In this document: piece by piece, positions 46,274-55,341 of the stretch
Numbering within the stretch: the stretch's first letter is position 1
How the letters are laid out: every line of letters begins with the position of its first letter
NCBI GenBank assembly: GCA_030596395.1
Contig: JAUVKF010000004.1
Location: 1 to 64,000, forward strand
Direction of reading: 5' to 3'
Length of the DNA stretch: 64,000 nucleotides
From: Chlorobiota bacterium
Lineage (GTDB): Bacteria > Bacteroidota > Bacteroidia > Bacteroidales > F082
The notes under the pieces: generated by a model
The model's database searches: none
Told to the model about the DNA's origin: nothing
The model's input: only the letters and a program-made list of their open reading frames with translations
Position numbers and translations under genes: made by a program

Positions 46274-46584
46274 TACTTTTTGGGTTTAATAAACAATAAG
46301 CGGCGAAAAAACTTGACAATAAAGTTTTTGAAAAATTTATACTGACCTAAAAGCGTACCCCAGATAATCAACAGGATATTATAAACGGGTAAAGTAATAA
46401 TTATAAATACGACCACTTTAATCCAAAACGGGTCTTCTTCGGTTAAGCCCAGTAAGCGGTCGATTAATGGATTGATAAACAAAAATGAAAAACCGGTTAA
46501 TGTAAAGACTAATAGAATAACTGCTACCTGCCAGTCGTTTTCAATACCCCACCTTTTTTTAAGTTTTTGCCAGAATTTTTTCAT
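46273..46584 (-). CDS. small two-helix membrane protein, DUF6787-like
   Basis: A protein of about 103 residues with basic ends and two or three hydrophobic helices (VAVILLVFTLTGFSFLFI and VVVFIIITLPVYNILLIIWG). It resembles a Bacteroidota family of small inner-membrane proteins (DUF6787); the recall is moderate. A start at 46596 is also open (MPAHMKKF). The function is unknown. Confidence 0.6.
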   Translation of the reverse strand: MKKFWQKLKKRWGIENDWQVAVILLVFTLTGFSFLFINPLIDRLLGLTEEDPFWIKVVVFIIITLPVYNILLIIWGTLLGQYKFFKNFIVKFFRRLLFIKPKK

Positions 46585-46641
46585 ATGAGCAGGCAAAAGT
46601 AAGGAAATAGAGTAATTATTGAATTGAAATAAACAATTACA

Positions 46642-47307
46642 TTATTTTAAAATTATTTTAAATCTTCTGCTATCAACTTTACTTTTTCGTGCTGTAGCAG
46701 GCGCAACGTGAACTGAGTAATCATCAACATCTCTATTAATAATAGATCCGGAACCGATTATTGATTTAACACCGATTTTGAGTGTAGGATTAACTGTTGA
46801 ATTCATACCAATAAATGCATTGTTTTTAACAACAACATCAGATCCGATAGTCGCAGTTGAGATGAAACAATTATCTTCAATTTTTATGTTATAACCTATT
46901 TTTGATCCTATAAGTGATACATTATTACCAATTTCAACAAAAGGTTCAATTGAAGTATCTTGAATAATAAGCACATTATCACCATGTTTTAAATCTTTCC
47001 AATAATCAGCCTTCGAACTTATATAGCTGGCAAGTTTGTACCCTTTATCCTTGGCTTGAGTATATATTTTTTCACGAAGTTCATTACAATTTTGTGGTCC
47101 CATAGCTACAAACATTTCGTATTCAGATGGCGGATAAGTATCAGTAATGTCTTCAAAACCTATAAGTGGTAAATCAAGAAATTGAGTTTCCTTGATATAT
47201 TCTGCATTAATAGTGAAAGAGACAACCTGGTATTCGCTATCGTTTGTGAAAAAGAAATGCGCCAGTTTTGCCATATCACCGTTGCCAAATATTATGACTT
47301 TTTTCAT
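46642..47307 (-). CDS. NeuD-like sugar O-acyltransferase
   Basis: A 221-residue protein. An N-terminal Rossmann-like PglD/NeuD domain (KVIIFGNGDMAKLAHFF) covers about residues 1-90, and a left-handed beta-helix of hexapeptide repeats (IEDNCFISTATIG, VVKNNAFIGMNS, IGVKSIIGSGSII) covers 105-205. Such enzymes acetylate sugars in surface polysaccharide pathways. Here it stands alone, with no polysaccharide cluster beside it. The acceptor is unknown. Confidence 0.8.
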   Translation of the reverse strand: MKKVIIFGNGDMAKLAHFFFTNDSEYQVVSFTINAEYIKETQFLDLPLIGFEDITDTYPPSEYEMFVAMGPQNCNELREKIYTQAKDKGYKLASYISSKADYWKDLKHGDNVLIIQDTSIEPFVEIGNNVSLIGSKIGYNIKIEDNCFISTATIGSDVVVKNNAFIGMNSTVNPTLKIGVKSIIGSGSIINRDVDDYSVHVAPATARKSKVDSRRFKIILK

Positions 47308-47412
47308 AGTATACTTTGTAATTCTGCTACTATAAGTTAGTTAAAGATACGGATTATAAAATTAAAAGTTGCAAAGTAACAATCTTAAACATATGATTTT
47401 CAAAAAATTTCA

Positions 47413-49038
47413 TCAATCAAAGCTTTTTAAAATGATCTTCCGTATTATTGTTGTATTTACGTGCTTAATTTTTAAATAATAAACACCATTTTCCTCTCCT
47501 GATAAATCTGCCATTATTTCATCTTTCACTACGCTTTCATTTTTCCATAAATCCCTGATAAATCGGCCATTAATATCGAATAATTGAATTGAACGGACAT
47601 TAATTGACCGGATAGTCAAAACCCCATTTGTTGGATTTGGAAAAACAACCGTTTCCTGGGAGTCTTCAGGATAATCATCAGCGGAATTTGGGAAGATTAC
47701 CGTTACCTCATCTGAGTAAATAGTAGTCGACAGGGTTTTATCAATCGATGCTCCGGTTAATTGGAATATGATAACTGAACTGTCGTTTAAATGGCTAAAT
47801 TCCCAAAAATAGGCTGTATCGGTTATTCCATCCTCAATTTCTTCAAATGTTTCCCCATTATCGATCGAGTACGATAAAGTATAATACAAAGGGTTACCGT
47901 CATCCGGGTTTAAAACGTTCCAGCTTATGGTTTCATCCTCTCCAATCCAGGTAGCTGTTGTATCCGGATTTATAAAAACCAGATCAGGTATTGCATATTT
48001 GTGTAAAAGTTCAGCAAAACCAAATCCTGAAACGTCTTTCCCGTCATATGTACCCGAAATCTCTAATGCGCCCTCATAAAACCTTAAAGGTATTTCTACT
48101 TCACGTTCCGGACTCAATGTAGTAAGAATCAAATCAATATTGTCGTATTTAAAATTCCATTGTTGAGCATAGCATAGCGCGGTATCAGGGAGGTAGGAAT
48201 ATTTGAGTCGTTGCAATGTAAAGTCTCTAAAAGAGACACTAGTCGAATCATTAATATACATTGAACACAAAACATAAGTTGATGTGTCAGGAATTTGATA
48301 ATCGGGAGTAAAAATGTTCCAGATATTCAAGTCAATACCATTCGACAACTGAACGCTGAACCATTCATAATGTTCACCTGTATAAGGGTTAAAGGTTCCG
48401 TACTGGCGGTCAATCCATCCGGTTCCGTTAATATTTTCTGTAAAATCATCTACAGTAATTGTTCCAGCTATATTGAGCCCCGTTTGAGAGTAGTAATAGG
48501 TAAAGTTACCATATCCCCCCTGGTAGAGGTATCCAGAATCTCCAACAATCAATGGTCTCTTGTACGTGTCCAGAACAAGACTGATAGAGCCATGATCCTG
48601 TGATGCTTCTACTTCATATTGAAACGGGATCATAGTGCTATCTGGGTCAATAAGGTTTTTCCACGTTTCTATTGGCGCTCCAATGGGGTCACAAACTATA
48701 TGTAAAGAGTCGGCAGCAATAGTATTATATAAAACCAGTAATGTTTGAGGGTAAAAAAGATCTTTAGTTTCATTGGTTATATTGAATATCCGGAATCCAT
48801 GTAAACCTTGGTACGGGTAATAAAAATAAGTCAGCATTAAAGTATAATAATCACCGCTCGTTTCCCCATATACATGTCCAGTCAGGTACCACCATTCTGT
48901 AGGTTCAGCGTGATGTACCCCTTCATCTTCAGGAAAATATATATAAGTACCCGGCTGATGGTAAGGATAAGTTTTCCAATCCTGGGCGAATGAGAAACTA
49001 ATACAAATGATAAAAAGAGTAGTTATGATAAACTTCAT
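47413..49038 (-). CDS. secreted lipocalin/CrtC-like protein with T9SS sorting domain
   Basis: A 541-residue secreted protein with a signal peptide (about 1-18). Residues 25-360 resemble the AttH/CrtC-like double-lipocalin fold (EWWYLTGHVYG, FRIFNITNE, GTGWIDRQYG, with the conserved Trp/Asp/Tyr). A fibronectin-like module with ISWNVLNPDDGNPLYY follows, then a type IX sorting domain (VFPNPTNGVLTI, NGVYYLKI). It may bind or modify a hydrophobic molecule at the cell surface. The function is not established. Confidence 0.8.
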   Translation of the reverse strand: MKFIITTLFIICISFSFAQDWKTYPYHQPGTYIYFPEDEGVHHAEPTEWWYLTGHVYGETSGDYYTLMLTYFYYPYQGLHGFRIFNITNETKDLFYPQTLLVLYNTIAADSLHIVCDPIGAPIETWKNLIDPDSTMIPFQYEVEASQDHGSISLVLDTYKRPLIVGDSGYLYQGGYGNFTYYYSQTGLNIAGTITVDDFTENINGTGWIDRQYGTFNPYTGEHYEWFSVQLSNGIDLNIWNIFTPDYQIPDTSTYVLCSMYINDSTSVSFRDFTLQRLKYSYLPDTALCYAQQWNFKYDNIDLILTTLSPEREVEIPLRFYEGALEISGTYDGKDVSGFGFAELLHKYAIPDLVFINPDTTATWIGEDETISWNVLNPDDGNPLYYTLSYSIDNGETFEEIEDGITDTAYFWEFSHLNDSSVIIFQLTGASIDKTLSTTIYSDEVTVIFPNSADDYPEDSQETVVFPNPTNGVLTIRSINVRSIQLFDINGRFIRDLWKNESVVKDEIMADLSGEENGVYYLKIKHVNTTIIRKIILKSFD

Positions 49039-49109
49039 ATGAGTAATAATTCAAACAAGTAACATTACGAAAATATATATTCTGTAGAAAAGCAGGCAGG
49101 CAAAAGTAA

Positions 49110-49805
49110 TCAACCGGTTTTTGTTATATTCTTCAATCTGTTATAATCGTGGATGGTAATCGTTTTTGCATCAAACGAAATGATGCCGTCTTTTTTAAAT
49201 TCCGAGATCGTCCGAATGGTGTTTTCGGTGGTCATAGAAATCAATTCACCAATTTCGCGCCTCGTTATCGGCATTCTGAAAGTGTCTTTCCGGTATATTT
49301 TTTCAGCAAGGAACAATAAAATATGTGCAACCCTTCCTTTTATTTGTTTTTGGTTCAGCTCGAAACGGTTTTCAATGATTTCATCTGAAATTTTACTGAT
49401 GCGGTTTAAGATTTTCAAGGCAAAATCACTGTTTTCTCGTATGACAGCCAACAATGCAGATAACTCGACATTACACACCAATGTTTCTTCCAGCGCAGCA
49501 ATTGAATATTTGTAAGTAGAATTTGAAAAAATACTTAACAGATTAATGAAATCGCCCGGTTTATTAATGCTTAATATCTGGTCTTTCCCATTTTTGTCAG
49601 TCTTGTATAATTTAACCAAACCTTTTCTTAAATACAGAAATGAATGAATGGGCTGGCCTTCCTGCCTGATCACATCCCCCCGCTTAACAATGTATTCCGT
49701 ACGGGCACTATTAACAGCCTCATATTCACTGTCGCTAAGCTCGTTGAATAACATGAATCTGTAAATGCACGATTTACAATTGATTATGTCGTTACTTACT
49801 CTCAT
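49110..49805 (-). CDS. Crp/Fnr family transcription regulator
   Basis: A 231-residue second regulator of the family. A CKSC pair lies at the N-terminus (INCKSCIYRFMLF), followed by the effector barrel (VKRGDVIRQEGQPIHSFLYL) and the winged helix with recognition helix MTTENTIRTISEF. The Glu-x3-Arg pair is the same as in the regulator at 41973. It is divergent from the SQR/DUF1641/DsrC/DsrE operon, and a TATGA-N6-TCATA palindrome lies 27 bases before its start codon, so it may regulate both that operon and itself. Confidence 0.92.
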   Translation of the reverse strand: MRVSNDIINCKSCIYRFMLFNELSDSEYEAVNSARTEYIVKRGDVIRQEGQPIHSFLYLRKGLVKLYKTDKNGKDQILSINKPGDFINLLSIFSNSTYKYSIAALEETLVCNVELSALLAVIRENSDFALKILNRISKISDEIIENRFELNQKQIKGRVAHILLFLAEKIYRKDTFRMPITRREIGELISMTTENTIRTISEFKKDGIISFDAKTITIHDYNRLKNITKTG

Positions 49806-49831
49806 TATAAATTGTAGGTAAAGATATAAAT

Positions 49832-49847
49832 TATGACAAATATCATA
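49832..49847. promoter_or_regulatory. TATGA-N6-TCATA palindrome, candidate Crp/Fnr operator
   Basis: Five-base arms TATGA and TCATA around CAAATA, the same core as in the palindrome before the nap-region operon. It lies between the divergent Crp/Fnr gene and the sulfur operon, about 51 bases before the predicted start of the latter. Confidence 0.55.
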
Positions 49848-49879
49848 GCTGTTTCTTAAAACATATACATATCTATATA

Positions 49880-49887
49880 TAAATTTG
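49880..49887 (+). promoter_or_regulatory. -7 box TAAATTTG of the sulfur operon
   Basis: A full match to TAnnTTTG, 57 bases before the ATG of the SQR-like gene. The predicted transcription start is near 49891. Confidence 0.5.
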
Positions 49888-49944
49888 TTACCTCAAAAGA
49901 TACTGAAAATTAAGCTATTTGTGAAAAATAAACAGTTAAAATAA

Positions 49945-51174
49945 ATGAAAAAATTATTAATACTTGGTGCCGGAACAGCTGGTACTATGATGGCAAATAA
50001 AATGCGTAAACATCTAGCACGCGATGCATGGGAGATTACCATTGTCGACCAGTTCAAAACCCATTACTACCAACCCGGCTTTTTATTTATACCGTTCGGG
50101 ATGTATAACCGCAATGACGTTATCAAGCCAAAAAGCGATTTCTTCCCGGTAGGTGTAAATGTGATCTATTCGAAAATTGACAAAATACAGGCAAAGGAAA
50201 GCAATGTGATTCTCGAAGATGGTGTTGTGTTGAAATACGATTACCTGATTGTTGCAACAGGCTGTAAAACTGCACCGGAGGAAGTTGACGGTTTGAATGG
50301 TGAATTGTGGTATAAAGACATCTTTGATTTTTATACCATCGAGGGCGCAGTTGCACTTGCCAATTATTTTAAAACCTGGAAAGGCGGTGAGCTAATCATC
50401 AACATCTCCGAATTGCCTTACAAATGTCCGGTCGCACCGCTTGAGTTCGCCTTTTTTGCAGATGCCTTTTTTACTGAGAGAGGTATGCGCGATAAAGTAA
50501 ACATTACCTATGTTACACCCATGTCAGGCGCATTTACCAAGCCCAGGGCTACAAAAATGCTTGGTGAATTGCTTGAGCAAAAAAACATCAATCTGGTTCC
50601 TGATTTCGCCATCATGGAAGTTAATAATGAGGAAAAGAAAATTATGGATTATGGTGGAACCGAAGTAAAATTCGATTGCCTGGTATCTGTTCCGCCTAAC
50701 CTTGGTGATGAGGTAATGGAAAGAAGCGGATTGGGTGATGATATGAATTATGTGCCTACTGATAAGCATACTCTGCAATCCACGGCTCACGAAAATATTT
50801 TCGTTATCGGTGATGCTTCCAATATCCCAACCTCAAAAGCGGGATCAGTTGCACACTTTGCAGCCGAGATACTGGAAGAAAATCTGATGTGCGCCATCGA
50901 AGGCAGGCCATTCACCGGCAGCTTCGACGGACATGCCAATTGCTATATCGAAACCGGATACGGAAAAGGTACTTTAATTGATTTTAATTACGATACCGAG
51001 CCATTACCTGGCTCATTCCCTTTTCCCGGCTTAGGCCCCTTCGGGTTGCTAAAAGTCTCCCGGATGAACCATTATGGAAAAGTATTGTTCAGGTGGATAT
51101 ACTGGCACATCCTGCTTAAAGGAAAGGAAATGCCTATCGATTCGGAAATGCAGATGGCCGGTAAAAAATTATAG
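49945..51174 (+). CDS. SQR-like FAD/NAD(P)-binding oxidoreductase
   Basis: A 409-residue flavoprotein of the sulfide:quinone oxidoreductase group. The FAD fold is LLILGAGTAGTMMANKM at residues 4-20; HYYQPGFLFIPFG near 41-53 is the SQR substrate-region signature. Cysteines at VATGCKT, PYKCPVAPLE and HANCYIETG are at candidate catalytic positions. The C-terminus holds a membrane-associating amphipathic stretch. It heads a four-gene set with DUF1641, DsrC/TusE-like and DsrE-like genes, a known partnership in sulfur-oxidising prokaryotes. Confidence 0.87.
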   Translation: MKKLLILGAGTAGTMMANKMRKHLARDAWEITIVDQFKTHYYQPGFLFIPFGMYNRNDVIKPKSDFFPVGVNVIYSKIDKIQAKESNVILEDGVVLKYDYLIVATGCKTAPEEVDGLNGELWYKDIFDFYTIEGAVALANYFKTWKGGELIINISELPYKCPVAPLEFAFFADAFFTERGMRDKVNITYVTPMSGAFTKPRATKMLGELLEQKNINLVPDFAIMEVNNEEKKIMDYGGTEVKFDCLVSVPPNLGDEVMERSGLGDDMNYVPTDKHTLQSTAHENIFVIGDASNIPTSKAGSVAHFAAEILEENLMCAIEGRPFTGSFDGHANCYIETGYGKGTLIDFNYDTEPLPGSFPFPGLGPFGLLKVSRMNHYGKVLFRWIYWHILLKGKEMPIDSEMQMAGKKL

Positions 51175-51211
51175 GCCGGGAACTGATGAATAAAATTAAT
51201 TTTTGACAATT

Positions 51212-51901
51212 ATGGCAAAAGATAATATTCAGGAGCAAATAAACGACATTAACCGAAAACTTGATATCGTGCTCGAAGAGGTATTGGCCCAGAAAGAAAC
51301 ACGGCAATCCATTGAAGATTTAACAACCGATTTAACCATTGTTGGTAAAGACGTGTTTAAATCTACTGTTTCAGAATTGGAAAATGCCGGAGTAGAACTT
51401 GATGGCGAAGCAGTTAAGCAACTTATGCTCAAACTGATAAGAAATGTTGGAACCATCAACGAAATGTTTGAAATGCTGGAAAGTGCCAACGACCTGATCA
51501 AGGATGTTACACCGATAATGCATCAGATGGGCCTCGATGGCATTCACATGATGAATGAATTTGAGCAAAAGGGATACTTCGATTTCATGCGCGAAGCCAT
51601 GAACATCATGGACAATGTATTAGAACATTTCACTGTTGAAGATGTCAGGCTGTTGGCCGATAATGCTGTTACCATTCTGGAAACTGTGAAAAACCTGACT
51701 CAACCTGATATGCTTAAGGCAATTAATAGTGGTTTGATTGTGTACAAGAGCATTGAAATTGAAGACGTGCAAGAATATTCCATGTGGAGGGCAATAAAGG
51801 CAATGAATTCCAAAGAGATGAAAAAAGGTATCGGATTCATGATCACGTTCTTACAAAACATCGCAAAAGAAACGGAAAAAGCAAAACAGAAATCTAAATA
51901 A
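51212..51901 (+). CDS. DUF1641 protein
   Basis: A 229-residue helical protein with the DUF1641 core (MREAMNIMDNVLEHFTVEDVRLLADNA region, about residues 125-150). DUF1641 proteins are encoded next to SQR-like flavoproteins and are thought to help them, but the biochemical role is unknown. ATG 51212 is preferred over the TTG at 51203. It lies 37 bases behind the SQR-like gene. Confidence 0.85.
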   Translation: MAKDNIQEQINDINRKLDIVLEEVLAQKETRQSIEDLTTDLTIVGKDVFKSTVSELENAGVELDGEAVKQLMLKLIRNVGTINEMFEMLESANDLIKDVTPIMHQMGLDGIHMMNEFEQKGYFDFMREAMNIMDNVLEHFTVEDVRLLADNAVTILETVKNLTQPDMLKAINSGLIVYKSIEIEDVQEYSMWRAIKAMNSKEMKKGIGFMITFLQNIAKETEKAKQKSK

Positions 51902-51933
51902 TTAATCATTGATTTAATCATAAAATAAATATT

Positions 51934-52245
51934 ATGGCAACAAAAAATTATGGAGGAGTTTCAGTAGACGTAAACGATGAAGGTTACATGACTGACTCCT
52001 CACAATGGACAAAAAAAGTAGCATCTGGAATCGCGACAGATGAAGGTGTTGTTTTGACAGATAAACACTTTGAGGTGATTGATTTCATCCGTACCAAAGT
52101 AGCTGATGGCGCAACATTAACCATCCGTGGAATCAACAAATCGGGTGTAGTGAATGCAAAAGAATTTTACCAGATGTTCCCTGGTGCTCCTTTAAAAAAA
52201 TCAACAAAAATTGCCGGTGTTCCTAAACCTGAATCATGCATTTAA
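51934..52245 (+). CDS. DsrC/TusE family sulfur carrier protein
   Basis: A 103-residue DsrC/TusE-like protein. The C-terminal arm ends PKPESCI with the conserved penultimate cysteine that carries sulfur. The second cysteine found about 11 residues upstream in true DsrC is absent, so this is the single-cysteine form that relays sulfur rather than making an intramolecular trisulfide with DsrAB. No dsrAB genes are in the window. It sits between DUF1641 and DsrE-like genes. Confidence 0.9.
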   Translation: MATKNYGGVSVDVNDEGYMTDSSQWTKKVASGIATDEGVVLTDKHFEVIDFIRTKVADGATLTIRGINKSGVVNAKEFYQMFPGAPLKKSTKIAGVPKPESCI

Positions 52246-52264
52246 TTTTTAAAACCTAAATATT

Positions 52265-52768
52265 ATGGAAAATGACGAAAAATATAAATTGAAAAAAGTC
52301 CTTTTAATCTGTTCCAAAGGAACAATTGAGGATGTTTACGCTGCCCTGGTAATGGGCAATGGCGCAGTTATGGAAGGAATCGAAACAAAACTCTTTTTTA
52401 CTTTTTTTGGGTTGGATGCCATCACAAAAAAAAGGATGAATCATCTGCATACTTCCACCGTGGGAAATCCCGCCATGCGTATGCCGGGGAACCTTCCTTT
52501 CCCAACGTGGCTTGGCGGATTACCGGGCGTTGAAGCTGGTGTGTCAGCAATGATGCGAAAAGAAATGGAAAAACTGGATATTCCAAACGTTGATGAATTT
52601 CTTGAATTAATTGTTGCCGGTGGTGGTGAACTTTATGCCTGCAAACTGGCATCCGATATGTTTGGTATTACAAAAGAAGACCTGCACGATGATGTAAAAG
52701 GTATTATTACCGTTGGTGACCTTTATGAAATGTGTGACGGACCAGGGACACAAATAATTTTTACGTAA
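52265..52768 (+). CDS. DsrE-like sulfur transfer protein
   Basis: A 167-residue DsrE/DsrF-like protein of the larger DsrE family (KKVLLICSKGTIEDVYAALVMGNGA at the start, then MEGIETKLFFTFFGLDA). A cysteine in LLICSKG and one in GELYACKLASDMFG, near residue 126, are candidates for sulfur binding. It would exchange persulfide with the DsrC/TusE-like protein encoded 19 bases upstream. It ends the four-gene sulfur set. Confidence 0.87.
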   Translation: MENDEKYKLKKVLLICSKGTIEDVYAALVMGNGAVMEGIETKLFFTFFGLDAITKKRMNHLHTSTVGNPAMRMPGNLPFPTWLGGLPGVEAGVSAMMRKEMEKLDIPNVDEFLELIVAGGGELYACKLASDMFGITKEDLHDDVKGIITVGDLYEMCDGPGTQIIFT

Positions 52769-52783
52769 AAGTAATCAGGCAAA

Positions 52784-52855
52784 GGCTAAGGTGGAGTCGA
52801 AGGGGTTTCAAAACGGAATGTTTAGTTTTATTCAAACTCCGCCTCCAACTTAGCC
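52784..52855. repeat. inverted repeat behind the sulfur operon
   Basis: Arms GGCTAAGGTGGAG (52784-52796) and CTCCAACTTAGCC (52843-52855) pair at 12 of 13 positions. The following CCTTAGCCTTCAC and CGCCTTCACC stretches belong to the same motif. It may end the sulfur operon before tatC. Confidence 0.5.
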
Positions 52856-52928
52856 TCCGCCTTAGCCTTCACTTTTTTCTTTTCTTACGCCTTCACCTTT
52901 TTTTTACTTTTGCTTTTCAGCATAAGTG

Positions 52929-53768
52929 ATGACCGAAGAAATAAAGAATAAAAAAGCGACGAAAAAGGAAAAAGTAATGACTTTCTGGGATCATCTTGAA
53001 GAACTCAGGGGTCATATCATCCGTTCATTAGTTGCCATTGTAGTGCTGGCTGTGGTTGCATTTTTGAACCGTGAGTTTATTTTTGATAGTGTTATACTTG
53101 CGCCAAGTAAACCTGGTTTTTTAACCAATCGCGTTTTATGCTGGTTGGCTGGGCAGTTGAGTATCGATACGCTGTGTATTGAAGATATGAATTTACAGAT
53201 CATCAACATCAAAATGTCGGGGCAGTTTCTTACACATATGTACATTTCAATTGTTGCCGGCGTTATATTTTCTTTTCCATATATTTTATGGGAAATATGG
53301 CGATTTGTTAAACCCGCTATGCACCAAAACGAAAGAAAATATTCGCAGGGTGGTGTATTTATCAGCACTTTGCTTTTTATGATGGGAATACTATTCAGCT
53401 ATTTCCTGATCGTACCGCTTACAGTGAATTTTTTAGGTAACTACCATGTCAGCGAAACGGTCGTCAACCAGATATCGCTTAGTTCGTATATCAGTACGGT
53501 AGTATCGGTAACTTTTGCTGTCGGGATTGTTTTTGAACTGCCAATCCTGGTTTATTTTCTGACCAAAATAGGAGTTATCACACCTGATTTTCTGAAAAAA
53601 AACAGGAGGTATATGTATGTTATTTTACTGGTTCTTTCGGCAATTATTACGCCACCGGATATGTTTAGCCAGGTGCTGGTTGTTTTTCCGTTAATTGGGC
53701 TTTACGAATTCAGTATCGTGGTTTCGAGGAGGGTGTACAAGAAGCAGCTTGAGTTTTTAGAAGGTTAA
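52929..53768 (+). CDS. tatC: Sec-independent protein translocase TatC
   Basis: A 279-residue polytopic membrane protein, the receptor of the twin-arginine export system. The N-terminal signature MTFWDHLEELRGHIIRS is at about residues 18-34, and about six helices follow with the conserved FExPILVYF segment. ATG 52929 is preferred over the GTG three bases earlier. Likely clients in the window are NapA, NapG and the Rieske proteins. It overlaps the convergent hydrolase gene by 12 bases. Confidence 0.95.
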   Translation: MTEEIKNKKATKKEKVMTFWDHLEELRGHIIRSLVAIVVLAVVAFLNREFIFDSVILAPSKPGFLTNRVLCWLAGQLSIDTLCIEDMNLQIINIKMSGQFLTHMYISIVAGVIFSFPYILWEIWRFVKPAMHQNERKYSQGGVFISTLLFMMGILFSYFLIVPLTVNFLGNYHVSETVVNQISLSSYISTVVSVTFAVGIVFELPILVYFLTKIGVITPDFLKKNRRYMYVILLVLSAIITPPDMFSQVLVVFPLIGLYEFSIVVSRRVYKKQLEFLEG

Positions 53769-54578
53769 TTTTTCTTTCGCCCTCTCATACCAGGTCGGAT
53801 TTCCGGAAGCAAACCCCATTGTTAGTTGGTAAAACCTTTCAGGTGATTCTACATGCACCCAATGCGAAGCATCGGCGATTGTGATGATCTCTGCATTCGG
53901 AAAGTTGTACCTGATCTGGTCATAATCCTCCAGCAAAATATAGTCAGAGGCGCCGCCTTTCACAAAAAGTGTCGGTTTTTCAAATTTGGTGATGGTATCA
54001 ATTCCGTCAAATAGTTGATCCAGGTTTTGTTCAATTCCCGGGATATTGATCCGCCATTCAAACTCATCCTTTTCTTTTCGATGGAGGTTTTTCAGAATAA
54101 ACTGCCTGATACGTAATTCAGGTACTAAATTGGCAATCTGGTCTTCTACTTCTTTTCTGGTTTTAACCAAAGCCAAATCAACAGACTTCATCGCTTTGAT
54201 AATACTTTTATGCTGCTTCCTTGGCCCATATGCTTTCAGTGAAATATCGACCACAATTAATTTATTTACCATCTGCGGATTTTCAAGTGCAAAGCGCATG
54301 GCTACTTTTCCGCCCATTGAATGACCAAGCAGAATTGGGTCTTCAATTTCGTGTTCATCAATAAAATCGAACAGGTCATCGGTCATGGCCAGGTAATTAA
54401 AATTATCGCTGTGTGGTGATTGCCCATGATTTCGCTGATCAAGGGTAAAAACTTCAAATCCTTCCTGTGAAAGCCTCCGGGCATACGAATACCAGTTATC
54501 TGAGGTGCCGAAAATACCGTGTAGAATAATGATAGTTTGATCACCTTCTTCACCAAATTTGCGATGGAACAATTGCAT
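53757..54578 (-). CDS. alpha/beta hydrolase
   Basis: A 273-residue cytoplasmic alpha/beta hydrolase, YbfF/esterase-like. The oxyanion segment is ILHGIFGTSDNW near residues 18-29, the nucleophile elbow GHSMGG near 96-101, and the catalytic histidine DASHWVHVE near 245. The substrate is unknown. The gene converges with tatC. Confidence 0.88.
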   Translation of the reverse strand: MQLFHRKFGEEGDQTIIILHGIFGTSDNWYSYARRLSQEGFEVFTLDQRNHGQSPHSDNFNYLAMTDDLFDFIDEHEIEDPILLGHSMGGKVAMRFALENPQMVNKLIVVDISLKAYGPRKQHKSIIKAMKSVDLALVKTRKEVEDQIANLVPELRIRQFILKNLHRKEKDEFEWRINIPGIEQNLDQLFDGIDTITKFEKPTLFVKGGASDYILLEDYDQIRYNFPNAEIITIADASHWVHVESPERFYQLTMGFASGNPTWYERAKEKLTF

Positions 54579-54661
54579 GGGGCAAAAGTAAAAAAAGGTG
54601 GATTTGACAATTCTTTTGCTTTAATGTATTTTTATACTCAATTATCCTAACCCAATTCTTG

Positions 54662-54829
54662 ATGTTCCGACTCAGCATAATTACTTGTTTTATAATATCG
54701 GTCTTTTCTTGTGATGGCCTCTGGTGTCAGGGAGAACAAGTCAAGTACACTTTTGATTTCGAATTTGAAGAGGGGATTTACCTCGCTTTCGAGGAATTCA
54801 AATATAATAATCCCTCAATTAAACATTGA
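54662..54829 (+). CDS. short lipoprotein-like open frame, probable gene remnant
   Basis: A 55-residue frame with a signal-like N-terminus ending VFSC near residue 17, then a compact acidic part (GIYLAFEEFKYNNPSI) that looks like the beginning of a larger Bacteroidota surface protein. It stops abruptly and no continuation was found in the other frames, so it is more likely a remnant than a working gene. Confidence 0.35.
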   Translation: MFRLSIITCFIISVFSCDGLWCQGEQVKYTFDFEFEEGIYLAFEEFKYNNPSIKH

Positions 54830-54882
54830 AATATCCACCTTAAAACTCAAGAAACTAAGAAAATAAAAAAATTGAAATTTAA

Positions 54883-55329
54883 ATGAATACAAAATCATCC
54901 AATAATTTTTTTACAGATAAAGAACAAGTAAGTACGATTGATACAATCAGGATTGTCTATCTGATTACCGGCCTGTTTTCATTTTTACTTACCGAGTTCG
55001 GCCGCTTTGTTTATCGTCCTTATATCTATGAAAACAATATAAACGATTTCGGCATTGCCGACTCAATTGGCAATTCGGGGGGAATTGTCGTACAGATATT
55101 TTTTGGGCTCGCATTGATCAATTCACCTTTTAAAAAAGGATTTCGACTTATCGGGTTGTTTGTTGTGGGTTATATTTTTTATGAAATACTTCAACCGATT
55201 CTTCCAAAAGGCACTTTTGACTGGTTAGATATTTACGGAACACTTATCGGAGGTGTGATTGGATTGTTTCTATATCTGTTGATACATAAATTGATCAAGC
55301 AGAATAGTGTTGTTTTTAAGTTTAATTAA
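54883..55329 (+). CDS. VanZ-like small membrane protein
   Basis: A 148-residue protein with four predicted helices and an acidic loop between them. The C-terminal part (GTFDWLDIYGTLIGGVIGLFLY) has the Asp/Gly pattern of VanZ-like proteins. The function is unknown. Confidence 0.5.
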   Translation: MNTKSSNNFFTDKEQVSTIDTIRIVYLITGLFSFLLTEFGRFVYRPYIYENNINDFGIADSIGNSGGIVVQIFFGLALINSPFKKGFRLIGLFVVGYIFYEILQPILPKGTFDWLDIYGTLIGGVIGLFLYLLIHKLIKQNSVVFKFN

Positions 55330-55341
55330 TTCTAAAGGAAA

